Below, piece by piece: positions 44,054-52,900 of a stretch of DNA of 64,000 bases; position 1 is the stretch's first letter; the number at the start of each line of letters is the position of its first letter. Source of the stretch: Candidatus Gastranaerophilales bacterium. Lineage in GTDB: Bacteria; Cyanobacteriota; Vampirovibrionia; Gastranaerophilales; Gastranaerophilaceae. The notes beneath the pieces are model-generated. The model ran no database searches and was not told the DNA's origin. It worked only from the letters and a program-made list of their open reading frames with translations. The translations under genes and the position numbers were made by a program. Location of the stretch: NCBI GenBank assembly GCA_944324845.1, contig CALUXX010000001.1, positions 434,001-498,000 of the forward strand, in the 5' to 3' direction.

Positions 44054-44142
44054 GCCGATGTGATGGAATTGGTAGACGTGCTAGACTCAAAATCTTGTGA
44101 GGTTCAACCCTCGTGCCGGTTCGACCCCGGCCATCGGCACCA
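44054..44142 (+). tRNA. tRNA-Leu (anticodon CAA)
   Basis: An 89-nt class II tRNA with a complete acceptor stem (GCCGATG / CATCGGC), CCA encoded, T arm CCGGTTCGACCCCGG and a long variable arm with a GAGG/CCCTC stem. The anticodon loop CTCAAAA gives CAA (reads UUG). The anticodon stem has one T-T mismatch at the second pair. Confidence 0.95.
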
Positions 44143-44143
44143 T

Positions 44144-44173
44144 AAAAAAGACCTCATTTCTGAGGTCTTTTTT
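44144..44173. terminator. Terminator after tRNA-Leu, shared with the 44179 gene
   Basis: AAAAAAGACCTCA, TTTC loop, TGAGGTCTTTTTT: perfect stem with A and T runs, so usable from both sides. Confidence 0.92.
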
Positions 44174-44178
44174 ATTAT

Positions 44179-44586
44179 TTAATTATATTTACAATACTGA
44201 TTATCCATCTTGTTGTAGTATTCAGTATTTACTGAAGAAGAGCTATAGGATTGATTCCTAGTAATATTATCTATGTTCTTTTTATAATCTTGTATTTTTT
44301 TGTAAGCATAAGATTGTGCAACATCTTTTGGATAATAACAGTTTACACCTGATTTATTCACGTGGCATGTATTTCCCTCAACACCTACAACCTCATAAAA
44401 AACAGGGTGGCTATATGATGTTAATTGCTGTTTATAAGGCGTACAAGAATACATTTTTGAACTAAACTGTAAAAGTTCAACATTCATCTGCTTTGCAATA
44501 TCTAAAATATCAGGAGGTGTATCATTTGCAAATGCAAGATTTATACAAAATAAAGTTATTATTGATAAAAACAAATATTTTTTCAT
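44179..44586 (-). CDS. Small exported protein, unknown
   Basis: A 135-residue protein with a signal peptide (YLFLSIITLFCINLAFA, cleavage near residue 20). Mature part with four cysteines (SCTPYKQ, NTCHVNK, VNCYYPK, QYCKYN) and a Ser/Tyr/Asn-rich end. GAAGGAGAAG ribosome site. Its layout is similar to the Cys-containing exported protein at 17508, but I see no clear shared motif. Function unknown. Confidence 0.65.
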   Translation of the reverse strand: MKKYLFLSIITLFCINLAFANDTPPDILDIAKQMNVELLQFSSKMYSCTPYKQQLTSYSHPVFYEVVGVEGNTCHVNKSGVNCYYPKDVAQSYAYKKIQDYKKNIDNITRNQSYSSSSVNTEYYNKMDNQYCKYN

Positions 44587-44618
44587 AGTCTTCTCCTTCT
44601 ATACTTGATTAAAATTTG

Positions 44619-45011
44619 CTATTTCTTATTTTCTAACTCTTCAACAACACTATCTAGCCATGCTTGTTTTCTTTCCTTTATTTCTTGAATTTCTGCCTGT
44701 TTTGAATTATCAAAATATGCAGCCATTGCATTTTTATCGCCAGAATTTCTTGGCCTGTGATGATTTTTAGCAACTACATCAACTGAAGATGAAACAGGAG
44801 CTGAAGAAGGTGTAAAAACATCTTTTTCGGGAGTTTTTTCAAGTTTAGCGATAATTTTTCGGCAGTAATTCGGATTTGCAGCCACATTTTGCTTGCTAAC
44901 CACATTCACTTGCTTAACAACTTTAGACACATTTCCAGCAATCTCAGGATTAATTCCTTGATTCGGTATATATTTAAGATTGGAAATAACATTTAAAACA
45001 GGATTCCCCAC
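44619..45011 (-). CDS. Small unrecognised protein
   Basis: A 130-residue protein. The GTG at 45011 is the preferred start because GGGGGAA lies six bases upstream; an in-frame ATG eight codons earlier would put the ribosome site inside the gene. The N-terminal region carries NPVLNVISNLKYIPNQG, the middle is Lys/Val/Ser-rich, and the C-terminus helical and charged. No signal peptide, no membrane helix. Upstream of the small exported protein gene on the same strand. No family recognised. Confidence 0.5.
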   Translation of the reverse strand: MGNPVLNVISNLKYIPNQGINPEIAGNVSKVVKQVNVVSKQNVAANPNYCRKIIAKLEKTPEKDVFTPSSAPVSSSVDVVAKNHHRPRNSGDKNAMAAYFDNSKQAEIQEIKERKQAWLDSVVEELENKK

Positions 45012-45116
45012 TATAACTTCCCCCATTAACAACATGTACTAAAACAAAATTTTATAACTATATTATGTCACATTTAAACTGATGATAGAAAAAAGTCATA
45101 AAAAGTTACAAATAAA

Positions 45117-47471
45117 CTAACATTTAAGAACAAAATCCTTAAGTTTCTTTATCCAGCTTGGAGGCTCATCATTATTAGAACTCAAATTTAAATTATCCTT
45201 TTTCTGACCAAACACATTATAATATCTTGAATTTTCATCAATTTCATTGAATACATCAGGGAAACTTTTTATACAATTTTGAGTCGGCAAAAATAATTTA
45301 ACTAAATTTGAAGAAACATAAGAATTAGTATCTGGTGCCATATAAGGAAATGATGTACAAAGTGCATGATCATCAAACCCTTTTTCCATTATTTGATAAA
45401 ACTTAGATGAAAACAGTTTAACTAACCACTTATCAAAAATATTCGTATGATATAAATTTTTTGCAAGATTATCTTCTAAATATATTAATTTATCATTATT
45501 TGCCCGAAAATAGGAATCAATATTATCTTGAATATATTTCATTCCACTTTCAGTTGTTGAAATTGGAGCAAATATAATATGTTGTTTAGGAGATAATAGT
45601 TTAGCTTGCTTATCATAATTTCCAATTTCTAAAAGAGATTTTCCAGAACCTACAATATCATCCAAAACTAAAAATGTTGAATGCTCAGGATACCTGTTTA
45701 TTTGCGCCATATCTGATACTTTTAGTATTCTATTTTCAGGAACATCAAATAATTCCTTATACATTCGGTTTATAATATCATAACTCTTGGGTTCCGTAAC
45801 AGAGATATTCTCTATTAAGTACAAATTGTCTTTTGATAAGTTATTTTCAGTCAAATATTCTTGAACCTTTTTGTTTATTTTCTTTAAATCATCTATTATA
45901 CGCTGTTTTGAATATATATTTACATTTTCTTGATAATATTTTGCCAAAAATTCACTGGTTTTATTATAAGTACGTTTATTTATGGAATATTTATCTGCTA
46001 TCATTTCTATTGTTGACTGAATCGCATCTTTTGTAGGCATAATCGGTTGCATTTGCTCTAATATTGATTCTTTTGTAGATGCATTATCAAATTTAATTGT
46101 TTGAACATTAAATCCTAATTTCTTTAATGGTGCTTCTATTGAGTTATTTAATACATGACTTACACATTCATCAAATGTAAAACTTTTATTCTTATTTTGA
46201 ACTAATTTTGCTTCTTTTAAAGTCTTTAGAGTCAAATCAGCAAGTTTATAATTGTCCTTAAACAAATTTACACCATCAGCAAATCCCTCTAAATTGATAA
46301 ATAAAATATTATTAAATGCGGGATTTCCTTTGCATTTATTCAATCTTTGCATCAAATCTTCATTATAAATGTCATTCTTTGTTATTAAAATACCTATCTT
46401 CTTTTCGTCTGATTGACATAAAGAAAAAAGATGTTTACGATTAACAAAATAATTGAATGGTTTATATAATTCCCCTAAATTTGCAAACTCTGTTATGCCC
46501 ATATCCTTAAGCTGTTTTGACATTGGAGTTATAGACTTATAGCTTGAAAATTGCGTTAATTTATTTATTACAACTAAAACATCCTCCTCTTTTACTTCAG
46601 GGCATTTTGACAGAACTTGATTTATTGTATTATCTAAATCAGTTTTCGAAAACACATGAAATTTATCAACTATTTTATTGTATATCTTATCAACTGAAGA
46701 TGTTATATGAGTATTTAATTTTTGTCTGCCAATCGGACACTGGTCGTCATCTAACCTTACAGTTATTCTTTTGAAATTTAACCAGTCTGGTTTGTCCGAA
46801 CTATGTGGAAGCTGAATATCCGCTGAAAATAAATTTTGCCCCTTTGAATTGCTATAAAATTCAATTTCGCGCAAATCCTTTCCATATAAGTTTTTAAGAG
46901 ATTTTGCAGTATCAACAACTTTTTCCCAATTAATTTCTGTATCAGCAAGTATTGACTGGGTACTATGTGGTGTTACATTGCATTTTGCAAGGTCTAAAAA
47001 TATATTTAACCTTTTATCATCAAGTTCTGCCAATTTCAAAATATATGAAGGTTCATAATTCCACAAATGTAAGTCATTTTTTGAAAGTATAATTGGCTCT
47101 AATGATTTTAATTTTTCATATGAAAAAGACGCAAAATCCAAAATTCTATTTGCAGGAATTCTTATTGCATCAGTTAAATCCCTTTTGGAAGCTATATCAT
47201 ATAAATATTTTAACTCCGTTTTCTTTTTATCTTTAAGTGTCGTCAACAAATCAAATGAATATCCTTCTAAATTTAAAAAATCTTTAATTATATTCACTCT
47301 ACCTGAAAAATATTTTGCAATTTCTCTTTCAGAAATTCTCAAATTAGGACTGTACTCATCAAACAAATCATCAAACTTCATCGGACTAAAACCGGTAAAA
47401 TTAAGAGTCCTTTGAGATGAACATGGATGGCTTTGGTATCTTAAGGGATATTTTTGATTTTGGATAAGCAT
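45117..47471 (-). CDS. Large unknown protein with C-terminal phosphoribosyltransferase-like domain
   Basis: A 784-residue protein, ATG at 47471 preferred over an upstream TTG. LNFTG (23-27) carries the F-centred motif. Most of the protein is helical and unrecognised. Near the C-terminus, TFLVLDDIVGSGKSL resembles the PRPP-loop of type I phosphoribosyltransferases (hydrophobic-DD-x-x-x-[ST]G), and ALCTSFPYMAPDTNSY resembles the FP-x-x-x-P-[ND] end of PRTase-like domains in conflict systems. GSGKS could also be taken as a P-loop, but lacks the usual preceding residues. Cytoplasmic. Function unknown. Confidence 0.6.
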   Translation of the reverse strand: MLIQNQKYPLRYQSHPCSSQRTLNFTGFSPMKFDDLFDEYSPNLRISEREIAKYFSGRVNIIKDFLNLEGYSFDLLTTLKDKKKTELKYLYDIASKRDLTDAIRIPANRILDFASFSYEKLKSLEPIILSKNDLHLWNYEPSYILKLAELDDKRLNIFLDLAKCNVTPHSTQSILADTEINWEKVVDTAKSLKNLYGKDLREIEFYSNSKGQNLFSADIQLPHSSDKPDWLNFKRITVRLDDDQCPIGRQKLNTHITSSVDKIYNKIVDKFHVFSKTDLDNTINQVLSKCPEVKEEDVLVVINKLTQFSSYKSITPMSKQLKDMGITEFANLGELYKPFNYFVNRKHLFSLCQSDEKKIGILITKNDIYNEDLMQRLNKCKGNPAFNNILFINLEGFADGVNLFKDNYKLADLTLKTLKEAKLVQNKNKSFTFDECVSHVLNNSIEAPLKKLGFNVQTIKFDNASTKESILEQMQPIMPTKDAIQSTIEMIADKYSINKRTYNKTSEFLAKYYQENVNIYSKQRIIDDLKKINKKVQEYLTENNLSKDNLYLIENISVTEPKSYDIINRMYKELFDVPENRILKVSDMAQINRYPEHSTFLVLDDIVGSGKSLLEIGNYDKQAKLLSPKQHIIFAPISTTESGMKYIQDNIDSYFRANNDKLIYLEDNLAKNLYHTNIFDKWLVKLFSSKFYQIMEKGFDDHALCTSFPYMAPDTNSYVSSNLVKLFLPTQNCIKSFPDVFNEIDENSRYYNVFGQKKDNLNLSSNNDEPPSWIKKLKDFVLKC

Positions 47472-47664
47472 ATAACTGATATAAAACAAGTAAAAAATAA
47501 ATTTGCTATAATATACTAATCATATTTAAAGACCTAGCAATGTACGATAAACAATCACTCTGCTTGACAGGAATTAAACAAAAGTTTAAAATAAAACTTA
47601 GTATTATCTTCGTTTATAAAAATCGCTAACAATATATAGGGCTAATATAGCTAACAATTAGAAA

Positions 47665-47880
47665 ATGAACAAGTCTTTTTTAGAAAAATTAGCAAAAAGA
47701 TTAAAACATTTAAGAGAAGAAAGAAAATTAACTCAAGACGACATTGGAGTAAATGGAGTGTCTAGGTCAATGATTAGTTTGGTTGAGCTTGCAAAAACAG
47801 ATATAACTGTTTCAAAGTTAAAAATAATAGCAGACAATTTAGGTGTTGAAGTAAAAGATTTATTTGATTTTAAAGAGTAA
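47665..47880 (+). CDS. XRE-family HTH regulator
   Basis: A 71-residue protein that is essentially one helix-turn-helix of the Cro/C1 type: LAKRLKHLREERKLTQDDIGVNG, then SRSMISLVELAKTDITVSKL, and LGVEVKDLF. A stand-alone regulator, divergent from the large 45117-47471 gene. It may control that neighbour. No Shine-Dalgarno is clear upstream of its ATG. Confidence 0.88.
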   Translation: MNKSFLEKLAKRLKHLREERKLTQDDIGVNGVSRSMISLVELAKTDITVSKLKIIADNLGVEVKDLFDFKE

Positions 47881-47917
47881 ACGTTTTCCTAAAACATACA
47901 ATAAACTTTTAACTCGG

Positions 47918-48001
47918 CGTCACCCTGAACTTGTTTCAGGGTCTTACGAAATAGTAGTTTTACGAATAACTGAAAAGATGCTGAAATAAATTCAGCATGA
48001 C
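47918..48001. repeat. Palindromic dispersed-repeat-like element (inverted pair)
   Basis: Two related arms in inverted orientation. Arm 1 (47918-47945) has CCCTGAA / TTCAGGG with a 5-nt loop; arm 2 (47974-48001) has ATGCTGAA / TTCAGCAT with a 5-nt loop. Read on opposite strands, both follow GTCAyyCTGAAyTTrTTTCAGsrTCTT. The sequence resembles small palindromic repeats that I recall from many unrelated bacteria. It sits between the XRE gene and the tRNA operon. Confidence 0.75.
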
Positions 48002-48042
48002 AATTTTAGTGAAACCAGTTAACAATCAGGTTTGAAATCAAT

Positions 48043-48070
48043 AAAAAAGAACCCCTTACGGAGTTCTTTT
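48043..48070 (-). terminator. Terminator of the tRNA operon
   Basis: On the minus strand AAAAGAACTCC, GTAA loop, GGGGTTCTTTT with one G-T pair, then a T run, just after the tRNA-Tyr gene. Confidence 0.9.
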
Positions 48071-48074
48071 CAAA

Positions 48075-48161
<87 letters not shown>

Positions 48162-48224
48162 ATATTTAATTTTCAAACTCTATTACCAACTCTAACCTTT
48201 TGTTCGTTTCAGGACTTTTAAAAA

Positions 48225-48296
<72 letters not shown>

Positions 48297-48409
48297 TTGA
48301 GTTGAGGTTATGAAAGAGTGCTCAGCGGCAAGTATTTTGGGTGTTCTTTATTAAAGTCTGCCGTACTTTCTTATTGAAAGACTTGCTTGAGATACTTTTT
48401 CATTAAAAA

Positions 48410-48482
48410 AGCCGGTAATGGGACTCGAACCTACAACCTACGGTTTACAAAACCGTTGCTCTGCCAATTGAGCTATACCGGC
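48410..48482 (-). tRNA. tRNA-Thr (anticodon TGT)
   Basis: A 73-nt tRNA: acceptor GCCGGTA / TACCGGC, anticodon stem ACGGT / ACCGT with loop TTTGTAA (TGT), T arm GTAGGTTCGAGTCCCAT region. CCA is not encoded. First gene of the unit, just downstream of a consensus promoter. Confidence 0.94.
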
Positions 48483-48498
48483 GCGTGCTTATGAGATG

Positions 48499-48527
48499 AT
48501 TATATGCAAAAAATATTTCACTGTCAA
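48499..48527 (-). promoter_or_regulatory. Consensus sigma-70 promoter of the tRNA operon
   Basis: On the minus strand TTGACA (48522-48527), 17-bp spacer, TATAAT (48499-48504): perfect hexamers, 17 bp from the first tRNA. Confidence 0.93.
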
Positions 48528-48724
48528 GTCTTTTTATTTCTTTTATTTATTTTCCCAATTTTTAGCAGGTTTCGGCTCCTTTTTCCATATTTTTTATCTT
48601 TTATTAGCATGATATGCAATCTCTTGTAATATATACTTGATTTTCTGTCTTTAGCGTTATAAAATTCTATTAGTCGAATGTAAATAATTAGTCAAGTTTG
48701 GAATCTTGACGGAAAGAGGTAGAT

Positions 48725-48928
48725 ATGAAAAACGGTATTCATCCAGATTATAAGAAAACCACAATCAAATGTGTTTGCGGTAACGAAATTGAAACTGGTT
48801 CTGTTGTTGAAGGTTTAACAGTTGAAATTTGTAACAACTGCCACCCATTCTACACAGGTCAACAAAAAATTCTTGACTCTGAAGGTAGAGTTGAAAGATT
48901 CAACAAAAGATACGGTAAGAAAAATTAA
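48725..48928 (+). CDS. rpmE: 50S ribosomal protein L31, zinc-binding type
   Basis: A 67-residue L31. The zinc ligands C16, C18, C36 and C39 (CVC and CNNC) are intact, the C+ form. KNGIHPDY and the [11 protein letters not shown] end are family hallmarks. A GAAAGAGG ribosome site precedes the start, and the gene has its own terminator. Divergent from the tRNA operon. Confidence 0.97.
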   Translation: MKNGIHPDYKKTTIKCVCGNEIETGSVVEGLTVEICNNCHPFYTGQQKILDSEGRVERFNKRYGKKN

Positions 48929-48950
48929 TTTTACACTTTTACCAATAAAT

Positions 48951-48983
48951 AAAAAAGACTTGCTATCAAAAGCAAGTCTTTTT
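48951..48983 (+). terminator. Rho-independent terminator after rpmE
   Basis: AAAAAGACTTGCT pairs with AGCAAGTCTTTTT around a 6-nt loop. Confidence 0.93.
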
Positions 48984-49070
48984 ACTTTTATACTTAAATT
49001 ATTATAATTAGTCGATTAGATTAAGCATTTGGTTAATATAATCTTTTGATGTTTATTTTATAGTGAATGT

Positions 49071-49826
49071 ATGGACAAACTATTGGCTTTAATATTCGCA
49101 CTATATCTAACTTTTTGCATGCCTGTATATGTCATGGCACAAGATTTGGATAATAACAATTACAATTTTGATAATGAGCATGTTTTATCGACAGAAGAAC
49201 TTGCTGATCCAATTTCTAAAGCTCCTGCATCAAATGTTGCTACTACGGAAAATTATTACATTATATGTAAGGGTAATGTGATAAAAGTTGCTTTTGAATG
49301 CAAATTCTTATCTGAATGTGCTAAAGAAGGTGAACGTATTTATTTTTATGTTCCAAAAGATATCATTACTCAATGTGGCAATATAGTAATTCCAATGGGT
49401 TCAAAAGTTTGCGGATACATTCGAGGGGTTTATCCACAAAAGAAGTTTAATAAAAATGCACGAGTTTATATAAACTTAGACACTCTTGCACTTCCTGACG
49501 GCACGGAATTACCTATTAAAGCTAAACCATTTAGCAAAGACTTCTCTCTAGTTGAAAACGGATGGATGACAGCAGGAAAGCTTGCTGCTTCTACAGTAGG
49601 CTTGGGAGCTGTAGGAACTGGTGCGGGGGTTGGATTGGCATTTATTCCTAAACCGCATAAAATTGCAATAGGTGCCGGTGCTGGTGTTGCTATCGGTTGT
49701 TTTATAGGATTGGTTACTGGACTTGTTACACCTGGTTTAAAATATCATGCCAAGCAAGGTGAAGAAATTAAAATTATCCTCTGTGATGATTTATGGGTTC
49801 CGAAAAATTGCATAAAAGAATTTTAA
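49071..49826 (+). CDS. Exported protein with glycine-zipper segment, unknown
   Basis: A 251-residue protein with a signal peptide (LLALIFALYLTFCMPVYVMA, residues about 4-23). The region 90-165 (IPMGSKVCGYIRGVYPQ, LDTLALPDGTELPIKAK) loosely resembles the VirB10/TrbI beta-barrel (entry IPxGTxxxGxx, then LxLPDGT), a weak inference. A glycine-rich hydrophobic segment follows (VGLGAVGTGAGVGLAFIP and GAGAGVAIGCFIGLVTG), typical of glycine-zipper membrane proteins. No secretion genes are nearby. TATAGT lies 6 nt before the ATG, with no ribosome site. Confidence 0.6.
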   Translation: MDKLLALIFALYLTFCMPVYVMAQDLDNNNYNFDNEHVLSTEELADPISKAPASNVATTENYYIICKGNVIKVAFECKFLSECAKEGERIYFYVPKDIITQCGNIVIPMGSKVCGYIRGVYPQKKFNKNARVYINLDTLALPDGTELPIKAKPFSKDFSLVENGWMTAGKLAASTVGLGAVGTGAGVGLAFIPKPHKIAIGAGAGVAIGCFIGLVTGLVTPGLKYHAKQGEEIKIILCDDLWVPKNCIKEF

Positions 49827-49854
49827 ATCTCATCTTTTGCTCACACATCAATAA

Positions 49855-49888
49855 AAAAGACATCAACCAATTTCGATTGATGTCTTTT
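49855..49888. terminator. Bidirectional terminator
   Basis: GACATCAA (49859-49866) pairs with TTGATGTC (49877-49884), flanked by A and T runs; lies between the 49071 gene and the convergent adhesin gene. Confidence 0.88.
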
Positions 49889-49908
49889 AAGGTTATTATA
49901 TATTATTT

Positions 49909-52900
49909 CTAATTTGCATATGCTGAAAATTTACTTACATCATCTAATAGCATATTCAAGAATAGAATTTTATTTGCTGTTGATTCATCCAAATTAACAA
50001 ATTTTGCACCAGCGCGACTTGCATTTGTTGATACAATCTCAACATCAGCTTTTATGTCAATATCGCCATAGCCAATATGAACAGGAATTACATCTCCAAC
50101 CTTAATTTCGTTGGTTCTTTTAATTGAAATTCCGTCTCTTGAGATATCTAAAAGGCCTTCAACACCATTACCTGTCTCCATAGTTACAGGGTTTGCATTA
50201 TCAAATACACGATATCTCATATATTGACGTTTATCAACCGCTGAAAGTCCTGACATATCTATTTTACGTTGGATATACAACAGACTACCATCCACTCTGT
50301 CATAAGTTGGTGGAGGAAGATCAGGAATATCATCGTCTGTATCCGTATCGGTGTCTAAATCTGTATCGATATCAATATCATTATCTGTATCATTATCACT
50401 ATCGGTGTCAACATCAGTATCCGTATCAACGTCGGTATCTGTATCAATATCGGTATCTGTATCTAAATCTGTATCAGTGTCAATATCAATATCTGTGTCG
50501 ATATCGCTATCAGCATCACTATCAGAATCATTATCAGTATCAACATCAATATCGGTATCTGTATCAATATCAGTATCGATATCAATATCTGTATCAGTAT
50601 CAACGTCTGTATCTGTATCGGTATCACCCAGATCAGGTTCCTTATCCGGAATATCATCATCTGTGTCAATATCAGTATCGGTATCTAAATCCGTATCTGA
50701 ATCTAAATCAGTATCAATATCAATATCTGTATCTGTGTCTATATCAGTATCTACATCAATATCAGTATCTGTATCGACATCTGTATCAGCATCAGTATCG
50801 GTATCACCAAAATCAGGTTCCTTATCAGGAATATCATCATCCGTATCTGTATCAGTATCGGTATCAATATCTGTATCAGAGTCTAAATCAGTATCAATAT
50901 CAACATCCGTATCAGTATCCGTATCAATATCGGTATCTACGTCGATATCAGTATCTGTATCGACATCAATATCAGTGTCGGTATCTGTATCAATATCTAT
51001 ATCTGTATCTGTATCAACATCAGTGTCAGTATCAATATCAGTATCAGTATCTGTATCAACATCAGTATCCGTATCAACGTCAGTATCTGTGTCCACGTCA
51101 GTATCTGTGTCCACGTCAGTATCTGTGTCCACGTCAGTATCTGTATCAACGTCAGTATCTGTATCAACGTCAGTATCTGTATCTGTATCTGTATCTGTAT
51201 CTGTATCAGTATCGATATCAATATCGGTATCAGTATCTGTATCAGTATCGATATCAGTATCTGTGTCGGTGTCTGTATCTGTGTCGATATCAGTATCAGT
51301 GTCAACATCAGTGTCTGTATCAGTATCAGTGTCGATATCAATATCTGTATCTGTGTCGGTATCTGTATCAACATCAGTATCTGTATCTGTGTCAGTGTCT
51401 GTGTCAATATCCAGGTCAGTATCAGTATCTGTATCGATATCATTATCTGTATCAGTATCACCTGGTTTTTCGTCTTCAAGTTCTAATGGAGTTGCATCTA
51501 CAACATTATCATCATCATCAACATCTGATTGTTCTCCGTCAAATACACCATCACCATCGCCAGGATGATAATAATAATTTCTATCATATTTACTTCTGCC
51601 AATTTCTTCTACATCTTCAGGTCTTACAGCATGACCTGTTGGAATTTCTGTAGTTCCAACCATTTTACTTGTTGAACTATCAGCAACCTTTGTGTAACCA
51701 TTGCGGCCAAAATCAACCGCAATACCATTTGCATATATTCTATCAGCAGTAATATCAACAGTACCTTTATCAATCACAGCATTAGAAACTCTTACTGAAG
51801 AATCTGCGTAAGCATAATACCCATCAAGATTTGTACCATTTGGTCTTAAGGATTTATTTATATCTAAAGCTTTTAAAACAACACTATTTGGCAGAACTTC
51901 ATCACGGTAGTCGGCACCCATATAACCGCCATCATTTTGTCCATATGTTCTTGTACCAAAATAGTCACTTGGTGTAACTGAACTATCAACAATATGACCT
52001 AAATTATTAATAGTAAGATTTGTACCTCTTGTTACAATTCTCAAATCACCTTCAGCTGTTACATTATTAATTGTAGTATTACCGCCAAATTCAGCATCCA
52101 AATCGCCTTCTCTGGCTATCATTGTACAAACTTTGTTTACTTGATTCTTATCATCTGCAAGTGCTTTAATATAAATACTCTCATTAGCTAAAGCATCCAT
52201 TGCATAAGTATCACCCTTGGTTTGATTAAATGTTAGTTTATCACCTTTTGAGCCAATATTACCATTAGAGATTAAAGACAACCCCCAACCTTCAACATTT
52301 GCAAATGAAGAACTTGAAGAAGCATTTATCATATCATAACGAGTTCCGTTATTTGAATCTCCAAAATCATCATCTACAGTCAAGATTACACGTCCATCTG
52401 CTTTAATCTTGTCAATCTTCATATCGTTACCAATTGAAGCATAATTGATAACTAAACCACCAGATTTTGAACCTGAAGTTTGAGCACTAACAGTACCTTC
52501 AACATTAGCATTTATAGATTTTGTAAAATCTCTGCTGCCTTCATCTTTTGGTCCAATACCAGTACATCCACTGCCAGAGCAAGCACCTTGTTGAACAGGA
52601 AGTCCAATTGTTCCGTTTTGAACATTCATATCTAAGTTACCGCCTGCTTTTAATAAAGTTTTTTCAACTCCATAATTCAAAATACTGCCATTTTGAACAT
52701 CAATATTTATATCATTTCCGGCAGTCACATAATTATTATTAGATGAATTGTCACCAATAGTTACATTACTTGATTTACTATCAATATTTGCATTATTACC
52801 TGTAGTCACAAGACCTTTAATATTCACACCCTTTGAACCGGTATTTGTAATATTTGTATCTTCATAAGTGTTATATGAAATTCCGGAAATATTGACACCA

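Noticed and set aside
45600..45660. P-loop ATPase call for GSGKS in the 45117-47471 protein
   Set aside because: The residues before it (VLDDIVGSGKSL) lack the strand-loop pattern of a Walker A and no Walker B was seen; a PRTase-like reading fits better.
47665..48001. Prophage or genomic island remnant (XRE regulator, repeat, tRNA genes)
   Set aside because: No integrase, no tRNA 3'-end duplication and no phage genes are visible in the window.
51079..51206. CRISPR-like regular 18-bp repeats
   Set aside because: The units are contiguous with no unique spacers and lie inside a coding region; no cas genes nearby.
50193..51653. Long plus-strand open frames (Ser-Val repeat and Tyr/Gln-rich) across the adhesin repeat
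   Set aside because: They are mirror readings of the Asp-X repeat on the minus strand; periodic 6-bp DNA keeps several frames open. No start site or ribosome site supports them.
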